Positions 37,284 through 46,467 of a stretch of 64,000 bases of DNA are shown here, in pieces; the first letter of the stretch is position 1; each line of letters begins with the position of its first letter. The translations under genes were made by a program, and so were the position numbers. The notes below the pieces were generated by a model, which was not told where the DNA came from, ran no database searches, and was given only the letters and a program-made list of their open reading frames with translations. Origin of the DNA: Acinetobacter baylyi DSM 14961 = CIP 107474 (GTDB lineage: Bacteria > Pseudomonadota > Gammaproteobacteria > Pseudomonadales > Moraxellaceae); the NCBI RefSeq assembly GCF_000368685.1, contig NZ_KB849625.1:372001-436000 (forward strand). The letters are read 5' to 3'.

Positions 37284-38480
37284 ATGTCGTTTCAGTATGA
37301 TGTGATCGTTCTCGGTGCTGGTGCGTCGGGCCTCATGCTGGCCTCACATGCAGCAAAGCGTGGGCGCTCGGTACTGATTCTGGAAAAAGCCAATAAGATC
37401 GGTAAAAAGATTTTGATGTCTGGTGGGGGAAAATGTAATTTCACCAATCTTTATGTCGAGCCAGAACATTATATTTCACACAATCCACATTTCGTGATTT
37501 CAGCGCTGAGCCGTTATACCAACTGGGACTTTATTGGTTTAGTTTGCGACTATGGCATTGACTATGAAGAACGTAAACATGGGCAGCTTTTTACCCTCAA
37601 AGGGGCAAAAGAGATTTTGAACATGTTGTTATCCGAATGTGATAAGACAGGTGGCGTCACCATCAAAACCGAGAGTGAAGTCAAGGCCGTGACCAAACTC
37701 GATGATAGTCGTTTTCAAGTCAGCACTCCGCACGGTATGTACTATGCAGAATCGGTCGTGGTTGCATCTGGTGGTCTTTCCATTCCGACACTCGGCGGCT
37801 CAGGTTTTGGTTATGAACTTGCAAAGCAATTTGGCCATCGTGTTTATCCTACACGTGCAGGTTTAGTTCCATTTACATTTTCGGACCAGTTTAAGGAAGT
37901 CACCACACGTTTAAGTGGCAATGCACTAGATGCCACATTATCAAACCATAAAAATAGCTTTACCGAAGCACTGTTGTTTACCCATCGTGGCCTCAGTGGA
38001 CCAAGTTCATTACAACTCTCCAACTACTGGGAATCAGGGGAAAATTTTCAGATTGATTTCTTTCCAAGTCATGACCTCATCGATTTCTTTAAAAAGAAAA
38101 AACAGCAACAGCCTAAAGTGCTACTACGTACTTTATTAAGCGAACTTGCAGCTAAGAGTATCGTTCTTGAATTACAGCAACTGATCTGGTCTCAACATGC
38201 CGATACTGCCATTGGTCAGCTCAGTGATGCCGTACTCGATGAAATTTGCCAACAGTTGCATGCATTCAATGTCAAACCTTCTGGAACAGAGGGATACCGA
38301 ACCGCTGAGGTCACATTAGGTGGTGTAGATACCACGCAAATTTCGTCCAAAACCATGCAAAGTAAGCAAGTAGAAGGTTTATTTTTTGTCGGTGAAGTAA
38401 TGGATGTGACAGGTCATCTGGGTGGCTACAATTTCCAATGGGCTTGGGCATCTGCATTTGCTGCTGCCCAATACGTTTAA
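37284..38480 (+). CDS. FAD-dependent oxidoreductase, YhiN/HI0933 family
   Basis: This 398-residue protein begins with an FAD dinucleotide-binding fold (VIVLGAGASGLMLASHAAKRG, about 7-27). The family signature NKIGKKILMSGGGKCNFTN (about 38-56) follows, then VVVASGGLSIPTLGGSGFGY, and a C-terminal FAD contact in LFFVGEVMDVTGHLGGYNFQWAWASA. Motifs and length match the HI0933/YhiN family; the physiological reaction is not well defined. The last four bases overlap the end of a convergent small membrane-protein gene. Confidence 0.92.
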   Translation: MSFQYDVIVLGAGASGLMLASHAAKRGRSVLILEKANKIGKKILMSGGGKCNFTNLYVEPEHYISHNPHFVISALSRYTNWDFIGLVCDYGIDYEERKHGQLFTLKGAKEILNMLLSECDKTGGVTIKTESEVKAVTKLDDSRFQVSTPHGMYYAESVVVASGGLSIPTLGGSGFGYELAKQFGHRVYPTRAGLVPFTFSDQFKEVTTRLSGNALDATLSNHKNSFTEALLFTHRGLSGPSSLQLSNYWESGENFQIDFFPSHDLIDFFKKKKQQQPKVLLRTLLSELAAKSIVLELQQLIWSQHADTAIGQLSDAVLDEICQQLHAFNVKPSGTEGYRTAEVTLGGVDTTQISSKTMQSKQVEGLFFVGEVMDVTGHLGGYNFQWAWASAFAAAQYV

Positions 38481-38659
38481 TACTTTTCCAATACATCGGG
38501 TTGTTGGGAGCTCGCTGATATCTCGGGTTTAGCTGTTGGATCTGATGGATTTGCCACTTTTGGCTTTTTAAAAATAAACTTGTAGGCACTGGCCAAGAAA
38601 CCTACGGTAATACCCGCAATCACAATAGGCGCCAGAAAACGATTCGGTTGTTTTTCCAT
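38477..38659 (-). CDS. Small single-helix membrane protein
   Basis: This 60-residue protein has one hydrophobic segment (about 10-29, APIVIAGITVGFLASAYKFI) and a Pro/Ser/Gln-rich tail. It converges on the FAD oxidoreductase gene, sharing four bases at the stop codons. An AGGAGT-like site precedes the ATG (revcomp of ATTTCACTCCTC). It resembles other small Acinetobacter inner-membrane proteins of unknown role. Function unknown. Confidence 0.65.
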   Translation of the reverse strand: MEKQPNRFLAPIVIAGITVGFLASAYKFIFKKPKVANPSDPTAKPEISASSQQPDVLEKY

Positions 38660-38698
38660 TATTTCACTCCTCTATGTTCTTTTTATAGATGACCAAAA

Positions 38699-38730
38699 CA
38701 TCGGCCACTCATGATAGAGTGGCCGATCTT
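38699..38730 (-). terminator. Terminator after the channel-like gene
   Basis: ATCGGCCACTC and GAGTGGCCGAT form an eleven-base perfect stem with a six-base loop, followed on the minus strand by GTTTTG. It lies about 20 bases past the stop codon at 38748. Confidence 0.7.
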
Positions 38731-38747
38731 GATTTAAAAATCAAAAT

Positions 38748-40418
38748 TTATTTTGGTTGATCATCGGATTGTGGTGGAGAAATATCATCCCCTTCACCTT
38801 TTGAGCCATATGGATTATTCAATGGCTTGTTTTGAGGATCGACATCAAAACTTGTTGGCACGTCATGATCTGAACTTGAACTTACTGGTTTTGGCACCAA
38901 ACTGGTGTCTACATCAGCAGTTTTAGCTACAGGGTTCGGTTGATTACCTTCCTTCTTGGCTTTATCAATCAGATCAGTCAATACACGCTCTGCTGGCTGA
39001 CGTCCACCTAAACCAAAGGCCAAAGCAAACGCGACGGCTACTGCGCCTAAAGTTAAACCGAATGCAAGATTCACAATCGAGTCTGCAATACCCATGGCAC
39101 GAAGGCCCATGGCAAGCACAAGACCCATGATCAGCACACGGACCAAATTGCCTAACCAACGCGAGCTATTGTATTCACCACGCTGTACCACATTCGCAAC
39201 GACATTGGCTAGCCAGAAACCAATCACGAGAATGACCGCACCCAGCAAGATATTGGCACCAAAAGCAATAAAGATCGTAATCAGGTTACTAATCTGGTCA
39301 AACCCAAGACGGTTTGCTGCTTCGGAAATCGCAAATAGCATAGTAAAGAATACAATCAATACTGCAACCACTTGGGAAATTTTGGTAGTGCCTAAAAAGC
39401 GCTGTAAATCAAATTTTGCAGGTACATCATCAACACCAGTGCCAGACAAAATATCCTGCACCAGATTCGCGACGAAACGTGATACCACATAAGCAATGAT
39501 CAGGATTAATCCTGCTGCAATGATATTTGGAATCGCATACATAATTTCATTCAGCATTGATGTTGCTGGCTGAGAAATTGTTTCGATACCCAGTGCTTCA
39601 AATGCCACAATCAATGCAGTGATGATGACTAGAGCAAATACAAATGAACCCAGTACACGTCCAATGTTGCTTTGTTTAAATAAGCCAATTTTTTGTGCTT
39701 GTTGCTGAAGGCCCACACTATTAACTAGCCCTTCTACAATACCTCGCACAATCTTTGCCAATATGTAACCAACAAAAATGATGACGCCCGCAATAAAGAT
39801 ATTTGGTAAATAACCGACTGCATCATTCACCATATTCTGAACTGGAATTAACAGACCGTTTAATCCCAAGATCGACAACACTATAGGCAGGAACAGTAAA
39901 AGAATTAACCAATAGATAATATCTGCGATATTTTCACTTAATGGACGTACGCCTACTTCTGAACTGAGCCTTTCATCAAGTTGAGTTCTGGCAAGTACAT
40001 TACTTATTCCCGCTCGTACTAAACGTGCAATAATCCATCCCACCAGTCCCACAACGGCAGCAGCAATGATGTTGGGTACAAAAACCAGTACCTGAGTTAC
40101 CATGGCACTAAATGGCCCACTCACGCTATAAATGTTTAAAACATTTAATGCAGCTATCAGCGCGATAACCAATACAAACCAGAAGACAAACTTGGATACA
40201 ATCCTCTCAAAATCAGGCGTTTTTCCTGTAGCCGTAGACAAACGATGGTTTGTCCCAATCGCACTGAGTAATTTTTTAATCCCTGCAGCAATGACAAGAG
40301 CTAAAATCCAACCCACAATAAACACAGCAATCGCAGCGATAATGGGCTGAAAAATATCCCAGTAATACATCAGATCATAATGGGCACGAGATGACCCATT
40401 TCCTAAAAAATCATTCAT
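38748..40418 (-). CDS. Mechanosensitive-channel-like TM_helix repeat protein
   Basis: This 556-residue inner-membrane protein is built from about five repeats of a conserved unit, each with a hydrophobic helix, a xIPNI(I/F)AAxxI(I/L)xxGYxxA-type segment and a basic loop. This is the TM_helix repeat of CmpX-like and MscS-related proteins. A final AVAFALAFGLGGR segment near residue 480 resembles the MscS pore helix. The tail after it (about 490-556) is polar, Pro/Asp/Lys rich and too short for the large cytosolic MscS beta domain. It is therefore unlikely to be a standard MscS channel, and gating function is uncertain. Confidence 0.82.
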   Translation of the reverse strand: MNDFLGNGSSRAHYDLMYYWDIFQPIIAAIAVFIVGWILALVIAAGIKKLLSAIGTNHRLSTATGKTPDFERIVSKFVFWFVLVIALIAALNVLNIYSVSGPFSAMVTQVLVFVPNIIAAAVVGLVGWIIARLVRAGISNVLARTQLDERLSSEVGVRPLSENIADIIYWLILLLFLPIVLSILGLNGLLIPVQNMVNDAVGYLPNIFIAGVIIFVGYILAKIVRGIVEGLVNSVGLQQQAQKIGLFKQSNIGRVLGSFVFALVIITALIVAFEALGIETISQPATSMLNEIMYAIPNIIAAGLILIIAYVVSRFVANLVQDILSGTGVDDVPAKFDLQRFLGTTKISQVVAVLIVFFTMLFAISEAANRLGFDQISNLITIFIAFGANILLGAVILVIGFWLANVVANVVQRGEYNSSRWLGNLVRVLIMGLVLAMGLRAMGIADSIVNLAFGLTLGAVAVAFALAFGLGGRQPAERVLTDLIDKAKKEGNQPNPVAKTADVDTSLVPKPVSSSSDHDVPTSFDVDPQNKPLNNPYGSKGEGDDISPPQSDDQPK

Positions 40419-40582
40419 ATTGTTGATGTCCTCTTGTTATGTTTTTGACTTCACTCACAATAAAATCAAAATAGTTCTAGTCATAAAGAAAATATTTTTG
40501 TGATGTCTATCACCATATTTTGTGTTTATTTTTTATTCAATTCATAACATCTGAATTACAACAAAATCACTGTAAAACATTG

Positions 40583-40621
40583 CAAAAAAGGCACTTGCTT
40601 TACATATCAAGCGCCTCTTTT
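40583..40621 (-). terminator. Terminator after the 78-residue membrane protein gene
   Basis: On the minus strand AGGCGCTTG pairs with CAAGTGCCT (one mismatch) across a ten-base loop, then TTTTTT follows. It lies about 25 bases past the stop at 40647. Confidence 0.65.
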
Positions 40622-40646
40622 GATTGAGATCCGTCCTTTTCCTGGA

Positions 40647-40883
40647 TTAAGATTTATTAGAATCAGGGGTCGAATTGTTTGGTGTCGCAGGTTGTGCACT
40701 TGGATTTGGATGATCAGCAGGTGCATCTGCCGCATCTGGTTTGTGGTCTGCCACCATATACGCGATCAAGGCAACCAAGAAAATCCCAACAAAAATAAGA
40801 ATATAAACGGGAAGCTTACGTTTCTTTTCAGTTTCTTCTGGTGTCGATGTATGCGAAGATGGTTTGCTAAAATCATGTTTCAT
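40647..40883 (-). CDS. Small single-helix membrane protein with Pro/Ala-rich tail
   Basis: This 78-residue protein has a charged N-terminus (KHDFSKPSSHTSTPEETEKKRK), one membrane helix (about 24-43, LPVYILIFVGIFLVALIAYM) and a Pro/Ala/Asn/Asp-rich periplasmic tail. A GAGGATAAAACC ribosome-site context precedes the ATG. The C-terminus is followed by a terminator, so it is an independent gene. No family recognised. Confidence 0.65.
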   Translation of the reverse strand: MKHDFSKPSSHTSTPEETEKKRKLPVYILIFVGIFLVALIAYMVADHKPDAADAPADHPNPSAQPATPNNSTPDSNKS

Positions 40884-41038
40884 GGTTTTATCCTCGTTAT
40901 TGTTTTCTCTACAACTCCATCATAACAAGCACTTATGTAGCATTGTGTGAAGAAGCATAGTAGCAACGTGTTCTTTGTTTCATCGTTGTATTAAAAAATA
41001 GGCTATACTATCTCACCCATTTTTTTGTTTAGGCGCTT

Positions 41039-41461
41039 ATGTCGTACCGTCAGCAAAGTGTAACTCTTGATCTTGACACTGACGTCACACATCAATGTTC
41101 ATTGCACCATACTCGTGATGAGCACATTATCGGGATTATCGAATTCACCAAGTCGAGTTACGCACTCAAATGGGGTGATCTGGAATATTTTCGCCGTCGT
41201 ACTGAAGAATTCTCAGTGATGCCTTTCCCTGACTGTATCAATGCCATGATTATCGATATTCGTCAGGTAAACGCTTTTCTGGATAATGACGTTCCAATTT
41301 TGCCTTGGCGTCTTTTAGAAGAAGAATGTCCTGTGCGTCTGGTGGTGCCACAAGAACGTTTAGAACATTATATTGGCTTTTTTGAACCGACTTGGCTAAC
41401 CACCGATCTGGACAATGCAATTTTTGAACTGCGTGAATTTATGGATATGTTCGTGCATTAA
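41039..41461 (+). CDS. Conserved-looking protein of unknown function (140 aa)
   Basis: This is a 140-residue soluble protein with no signal or membrane segment. Alternating strands and helices (HIIGIIEFTKSSYALKW, CINAMIIDIRQVNAFL, VRLVVPQERLEHYIGFF, DLDNAIFELREFMDMF) recall a small alpha/beta fold such as STAS-like domains, but without any decisive motif. It is preceded by a TATACT-type -10 near 41003 and flanked by unrelated genes. Function unknown. Confidence 0.7.
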   Translation: MSYRQQSVTLDLDTDVTHQCSLHHTRDEHIIGIIEFTKSSYALKWGDLEYFRRRTEEFSVMPFPDCINAMIIDIRQVNAFLDNDVPILPWRLLEEECPVRLVVPQERLEHYIGFFEPTWLTTDLDNAIFELREFMDMFVH

Positions 41462-41592
41462 ATTCTTGTTCAGACCAATGAATGAAAAATCCCAACTCAG
41501 CTGATGAAAAGTCTTTAACCTTTTTATGTGTGGATGATTAAATCATTTTTAAACTGGTTAACTCGCCCTTGTGCTGCTTGAGTCGCAGCTCA

Positions 41593-42354
41593 TTACCAAT
41601 AGTTTTCTACTGCGATATTGCCTTCACCACGTCGGTTCATACTTAGACCACGGCGTTTTAAGGCTTCTTTGGTATCTTCTACCATTTGTGGATTTCCACA
41701 TAGCATCACATGACTACTGGCAGGGTTAAGCATATGGTTGGCAGCTTTTTCAAGTTCACCATTTTCAATTAAAACAGGTAAACGCTCATGCAATGCTGCA
41801 TGTGGATCACGAGTAACGACAGGAATAAACTTAAAGTCGCGATGTCCTTCTCCAAAATTTGCTGCAATTTCCTGAATTTTTTCTACATAGGCCAGTTCGG
41901 CAGCACTTCGTACACTGTAAACCAGATAAATATGCTGGTAATTTTCCCAAGTAGAAAAATCTTGCAGCATGGAAATAAAGGGCGCCAGTCCAGTTCCTGT
42001 TGCCAGTAGCCATAAATCCTGAGGTAAAGGTAACTGATAACGCGCAAGCGTCAAGAAACCATAAGGAATCTTTTCCAGATACAATTCATCATCAATCTTG
42101 AGATGTTGTAAATTTGAAGTGAATGCACCATCGGGAACCACAATTGAAAAGAACTCTAGTGTTTCATCAAATGGCGATGAAACAATGGAATAGGCACGAA
42201 CTACCAAATCATCTTTTACTTTTAAACCAATCCGTGCAAACTGCCCTGCGCTAAATTTAAAATGTGCAGGTCGGGTTAAGGTAAAGCTAAACAATGTTGG
42301 TGTCCAACGGTGTATAGACAACACTTTTTCTACGCTAAATTTTTCAATAGACAT
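41593..42354 (-). CDS. fpr: Ferredoxin/flavodoxin-NADP(+) reductase
   Basis: This 253-residue FAD enzyme shuttles electrons between NADPH and ferredoxin or flavodoxin, often in oxidative-stress defence. The FAD-binding RAYSIVSSP (about 54-62), the NADP-binding ATGTGLAPFISML (about 117-129) and LCGNPQMVEDTKEAL (about 219-233) are visible. The C-terminus VENYW has the aromatic end typical of bacterial-type FPR. It is divergent from a LysR-family gene across 85 bases, which may share a promoter region. Confidence 0.92.
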   Translation of the reverse strand: MSIEKFSVEKVLSIHRWTPTLFSFTLTRPAHFKFSAGQFARIGLKVKDDLVVRAYSIVSSPFDETLEFFSIVVPDGAFTSNLQHLKIDDELYLEKIPYGFLTLARYQLPLPQDLWLLATGTGLAPFISMLQDFSTWENYQHIYLVYSVRSAAELAYVEKIQEIAANFGEGHRDFKFIPVVTRDPHAALHERLPVLIENGELEKAANHMLNPASSHVMLCGNPQMVEDTKEALKRRGLSMNRRGEGNIAVENYW

Positions 42355-42439
42355 AATTTCAACGTGGCACGAAATGGTGTGCTCATGTTAGCATGACAGC
42401 TCAAATTATTAATACTTTTTAAAGGGTAAGGCTTCGTTC

Positions 42440-43327
42440 ATGCGCATGACATTACGTCAGTTGGCTGTTTTTGTGGCAGTCGCTCAAGAAGGTACTGTAA
42501 CAAAAGCAAGCGATGCTGTTCGCCTCACACAAAGTGCAGCGAGTATGGCTTTGGCTGATCTTGAGGATGGGCTTGGAGCACCTTTATTTGATCGTTTAGG
42601 GAAGCGTTTACAGCTCAATGATCTTGGTCGTTTTCTATTACCTCAAGCCTTGGAAATATTAGGCCGCTGTGAAGCCTTTGAACAGGCAGCCAAAGGTGAA
42701 TTACAAAGTATTGATTTACGCCTAGGTGCAACTTTAACGATCAGTGACTATCTGATTCCAGACCTGATGGCAGATTTTCTTCAAATTCATCCACAAGCAC
42801 ATTTACAGCTTCAAGTGGGTAATACCCGCCAAATGATTGAAGCAGTGAATCAGTTTCAGCTAGATCTGGCACTCATTGAAGGCTCTTGTCATTTGCCTCA
42901 ATTACAATGTATTCACTGGCGTAATGATGAACTTGCTGTATGTTGTGCGCCTGATCATCCACTCGCAAAACTTGGCCGCCCCCTCACGGCGCAAGATTTC
43001 TTAAATGTTGAATGGATTTTGCGTGAAGAAGGCTCTGGGACACGTGAAGTGTTTGACAATGCTATTTTGCAGGATGTACCTGATGCCAATATTCGTTTGA
43101 CTTTGGGGCATAATGAAGCGATTTTAAAAATTGTTGCTGGGGGACTCGGTATGTCCTGTATTTCCAGACTAGCGATCGAACCTTTAATTGAAAAAGGTCA
43201 ATTGGTGATTTTAGAAACTCCTTTTTGGGAACTTACCCGCCCTTTACATCTATTAGTCCATCGTCAAAAATATCAGGGACCTGGTTTAAAGGCCTTTATG
43301 AACTTCTGTGAAAATCGAGTGAATTAA
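42440..43327 (+). CDS. LysR-family transcriptional regulator, YeiE-like
   Basis: This 295-residue regulator begins MRMTLRQLAVFVAVAQEGTV with a winged helix-turn-helix (KASDAVRLTQSAASMALADLEDGLGAPLFDR, about 22-52). The C-terminal effector domain contains WILREEGSGTREVFDN and LGHNEAILKIVAGGLGMSCISR, both close to E. coli YeiE as I remember it. The ATG has AAGG eight bases upstream. It is divergent from fpr and may regulate it in response to redox or sulfur state; no palindromic LysR box was confidently seen. Confidence 0.9.
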   Translation: MRMTLRQLAVFVAVAQEGTVTKASDAVRLTQSAASMALADLEDGLGAPLFDRLGKRLQLNDLGRFLLPQALEILGRCEAFEQAAKGELQSIDLRLGATLTISDYLIPDLMADFLQIHPQAHLQLQVGNTRQMIEAVNQFQLDLALIEGSCHLPQLQCIHWRNDELAVCCAPDHPLAKLGRPLTAQDFLNVEWILREEGSGTREVFDNAILQDVPDANIRLTLGHNEAILKIVAGGLGMSCISRLAIEPLIEKGQLVILETPFWELTRPLHLLVHRQKYQGPGLKAFMNFCENRVN

Positions 43328-43355
43328 TTTTTTACGCGATTTCATTAATCTGAAT

Positions 43356-43385
43356 AAAAAACTCTTTCAATTGAAAGAGTTTTTT
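43356..43385. terminator. Bidirectional terminator between LysR and siderophore receptor genes
   Basis: AAAAAACTCTTTCAA and TTGAAAGAGTTTTTT form a perfect fifteen-base palindrome with no loop base, flanked by A- and T-runs, between convergent stop codons. Confidence 0.85.
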
Positions 43386-43399
43386 ATTTATTCCTTCAT

Positions 43400-45541
43400 T
43401 TAGAAATCAAATGTTACACCCAGTTTATAGGTTCGTGCCTCGCCAATAACGGCATAGTTGTTATTAAATACACCTGACCAATATTGTTTGTTATTCACAT
43501 TATCAATGTTGGCTCTAAATGTAGTATCAACGCCGCCCAATTTGACTTTATATTTTGCACCCAAGTCCAGAATTGTATAATCAGGTAACTCTAAAGTATT
43601 GGTGTTATTTAAATATTGTTTACTCACATAGGTGATACCCACATTTGTACTCAACCCATCTACATAAGCAATCGCATAATCCAGCATTAAACCTGCGGTA
43701 AAATCTGGAATGCCGTACACTGTTTTATCAACTAATGCTGGCGTACCAGATTTTGCATATTTAGCATCGATGTAAGCCATATTTGCCATTAAATTAAGAT
43801 GGTCTGTGACATTACCTGATGTTGATAATTCAATGCCACGAGAACGCGTTTGTGCATCGTCTTTTACTGCCGATGTCGTCGTATCTAAATAAATCTCAGG
43901 TTTTTCAATTTGAAAAAGTGCAACCGTACTTAACCATGACCCTACTTGGTATTTAGTGCCCAGCTCATATTGTTTGGTTTGAAATGGTGTAAATGTTTCG
44001 CCCTTATTGATTGCTGTTGGATAAGTAATATCCGACACGGTTACGCCTTCTGATAAACCTTCTACATAGCTGACATAAAACGATAAATTATCACTAAACG
44101 GTTTAATAACCAGGCCTAAGCTTGGAGAAACCTTATCGCTCGAATAATTTGAGTTTTTATATAAATTTTTCGTGTGAATATCTTGATAACGTGCTCCTAA
44201 AATGAGTTGCAATTTATCATCCAGCATAGAAAGTTGATCAGTCAGCGTATAACTCACATAAGTATTATCTGCATAAGGTACAATATTTGGATAGCTGGTT
44301 GGCATTGTTCCATCATGACTAGGATAATACAAATTTGTAGTAAACGTTGAGCTGGTTGCAGCAGCATGTTGACTATACTTTCGATTTAAGTAATCGACAC
44401 GTAACCCGACTGTGTGTTTGATCGCGCCTGTTTCAAATTTACTTTCAAATCCAGTATTCGCTGCAAAATTATTTTCTTTTGAGCCTACACGGTAATATTG
44501 GGAAGAAGAAGCTCCTGTGTTTGTATCATTAACAATCAGTCGAGTTCCAAACAAATGTCCTGAATATTCTTTTTGTGCATAACCTAAACCTGCATACATT
44601 TTCACGTCTGGAGTAAACTTATATTCTCCTGACAAGCCTGTGTATTTACTATTTTGTTGTCCTTTAATATTTGAAAAATAATTGGTATCTCCTGATGGAG
44701 CACTGCTTAATGTATATGGCGTAGTACACGCTGTGGCTTTAGATAATGTGGCACAAGGAACGAAGCCAACCATGGCAGGTGAACCATTTTTACGCTCGTC
44801 GCGTACCGCATAGGCATCCAAATTAATTTTCAATTTGTCTGTCGTATAGTCAAGGGCGATAACACCTGTTGAATTTTTATCTTGCATACCATCAATGATA
44901 TGCTCACCTTGTCCATAAGAACCGCTAACACGCGCGCCAATCTGTTTATTTTGTCCTAAACGACGCGACACATCAAATCCTGACTTATAGTAACCACCAT
45001 CCTCATACATTGCAGAAACTTGAGTGAGATCTTTTGTGGCTCGCTTGGTTTGTGCCATGACCACCCCACCGACACTACCTGCTGGCGCCATCCCAGCGAC
45101 CAATGCATTCGGACCTTCTAATAAGGTGACGTGATCTAGAATATCAGTGGGTATACGTCCAGATGGCGACATACCATATAGGCCATTGATATTGTAGTCT
45201 TCAAAACCTACTGTAAAACCTCTTATCTGAAGATTCTCATTTAAATGTCCTGCATTGGTCGTTTCACGAATACTCGGATCAGCTCTTAATACTTCTGATA
45301 CTGTAGATGCCTGTTGATCCCGAATCATGACATCTGAATAGCTCACAAGTGAAAATGGCGTATCAAGCACAGATTTTTCACCAAGACTTCCCAACGCTGC
45401 TTGTTTATTCAATCTATCTGCTGCATAGCTTTGCACTTGCTGCTCAGCACTCACTGTAATTGTAGGTAATACCAGATTATTTTCAGCGAAGGCAAATACA
45501 GGTAAGGCCATTAAAGATAAAAATAAAATATTCTTGTTCAT
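43400..45541 (-). CDS. TonB-dependent siderophore receptor
   Basis: The start at 45541 (713 residues) has a GGGGGA site five bases upstream and leads straight into a signal peptide (MNKNILFLSLMALPVFAFA). A TonB-box-like LPTITVSAE follows. The plug domain (about 55-160; VLDTPFSLVSYSDVMIRDQQ, RADPSIRE, VTLLEGPNALVAGMAPAGSVGGVV) precedes a 22-strand-type barrel ending in LGVTFDF with a terminal Phe. It should import a ferric siderophore across the outer membrane using TonB energy. The upstream Fur box supports iron repression. The precise siderophore is not evident. Confidence 0.92.
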   Translation of the reverse strand: MNKNILFLSLMALPVFAFAENNLVLPTITVSAEQQVQSYAADRLNKQAALGSLGEKSVLDTPFSLVSYSDVMIRDQQASTVSEVLRADPSIRETTNAGHLNENLQIRGFTVGFEDYNINGLYGMSPSGRIPTDILDHVTLLEGPNALVAGMAPAGSVGGVVMAQTKRATKDLTQVSAMYEDGGYYKSGFDVSRRLGQNKQIGARVSGSYGQGEHIIDGMQDKNSTGVIALDYTTDKLKINLDAYAVRDERKNGSPAMVGFVPCATLSKATACTTPYTLSSAPSGDTNYFSNIKGQQNSKYTGLSGEYKFTPDVKMYAGLGYAQKEYSGHLFGTRLIVNDTNTGASSSQYYRVGSKENNFAANTGFESKFETGAIKHTVGLRVDYLNRKYSQHAAATSSTFTTNLYYPSHDGTMPTSYPNIVPYADNTYVSYTLTDQLSMLDDKLQLILGARYQDIHTKNLYKNSNYSSDKVSPSLGLVIKPFSDNLSFYVSYVEGLSEGVTVSDITYPTAINKGETFTPFQTKQYELGTKYQVGSWLSTVALFQIEKPEIYLDTTTSAVKDDAQTRSRGIELSTSGNVTDHLNLMANMAYIDAKYAKSGTPALVDKTVYGIPDFTAGLMLDYAIAYVDGLSTNVGITYVSKQYLNNTNTLELPDYTILDLGAKYKVKLGGVDTTFRANIDNVNNKQYWSGVFNNNYAVIGEARTYKLGVTFDF

Positions 45542-45586
45542 ATCATCCCCCATAGATGGAGGGATTCTAGCAAACACATTAATAAA

Positions 45587-45601
45587 TGAGAATAATTATT
45601 A
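45587..45601 (-). promoter_or_regulatory. Fur box of the siderophore receptor gene
   Basis: TGAGAATAATTATTA matches the seven-one-seven Fur consensus TGATAATNATTATCA at all but two positions, 46 bases before the receptor start within an AT-rich promoter. It predicts repression by iron-loaded Fur. Confidence 0.7.
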
Positions 45602-45678
45602 TTATAAATAATATTAGTATTTATTATTACTAAAGTATCAAGAGATCTTTATAAAAATATTTAACAATCAAGAAATGA

Positions 45679-45712
45679 AAAAACAAAAGCCACAATATTG
45701 TGGCTTTTGTTT
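45679..45712 (-). terminator. Terminator after upp
   Basis: AACAAAAGCCACAAT and ATTGTGGCTTTTGTT form a perfect fifteen-base palindrome followed on the minus strand by further Ts, 14 bases past the upp stop codon. Confidence 0.8.
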
Positions 45713-45725
45713 TTATTTTTAGGAA

Positions 45726-46361
45726 TTAATCTTTTTGGACACTACCAAAAATTTTGTCACCAGCATCGCCAAGTCCAGGCACAATATAACCATGCTCATT
45801 TAGACCATCATCAATAGATGCCGTATAAATCTCGACTTCTGGATGCTTAGCCTGCACTTTCTTTACACCTTCTGGTGCAGCCACCAACACCATCACACGG
45901 ATGTCTTTACAACCACTGGCTTTCAGTACATCAATTGCCGCAATCAATGAGCTACCCGTTGCCAACATCGGATCAATGATCATGGCAATACGATTCGCAA
46001 CATCAGGCACCAGCTTTTTGTAATAGGTACGTGCTTCAAGCGTTTCTTCATCACGCTCCAATCCCAACACACTTACTTTCGCACTTGGTATAAGATTGAG
46101 TACGCCTTCAAGCATTCCAATACCTGCACGCAAGATTGGTACAATGGTAATTTTTTTGCCTGCAATGCGTTGTGTCTTTACCTTACCCACCCAGCCATCA
46201 ATTTCATGATCAACCAGTTGTAAATCCTTGGTCGCTTCATAGGTCAATAGCATGGTTACTTCCTGAGCCAACTCACGGAAATTTTTGGTACTAATCTCCG
46301 CACGACGTAATAAACCAAGTTTATGACGAATTAAAGGATGACGAATTTCTTGAATGGGCAC
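45726..46361 (-). CDS. upp: Uracil phosphoribosyltransferase
   Basis: Upp makes UMP from uracil and PRPP in pyrimidine salvage. The GTG at 46361 (211 residues, reading [20 protein letters not shown] after the start) is chosen because AGG lies eight bases upstream and the known Acinetobacter protein has this length; the frame is open nine bases further. Landmarks are the flexible PRPP-contact loop with [18 protein letters not shown] (about 72-89), the PRPP site [18 protein letters not shown] (about 128-145), and the uracil-binding end [17 protein letters not shown]. The gene lies between nuoN and the siderophore receptor but has terminators on both sides. Confidence 0.96.
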   Translation of the reverse strand: MPIQEIRHPLIRHKLGLLRRAEISTKNFRELAQEVTMLLTYEATKDLQLVDHEIDGWVGKVKTQRIAGKKITIVPILRAGIGMLEGVLNLIPSAKVSVLGLERDEETLEARTYYKKLVPDVANRIAMIIDPMLATGSSLIAAIDVLKASGCKDIRVMVLVAAPEGVKKVQAKHPEVEIYTASIDDGLNEHGYIVPGLGDAGDKIFGSVQKD

Positions 46362-46420
46362 GAGAGACACCTAACACAACGATAAACTTTGGTTATTATA
46401 ATTGTTTTTGAACATGAAAT

Positions 46421-46452
46421 AAAAAAAGCCTCCAAAAATGGAGGCTCTTTTT
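46421..46452 (-). terminator. Terminator of the nuo operon
   Basis: On the minus strand AGCCTCCA and TGGAGGCT form an eight-base GC-rich stem with a four-base loop and a following T-run, about 15 bases past the nuoN stop codon. Confidence 0.88.
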
Positions 46453-46467
46453 GTTAAAAACCAAACA

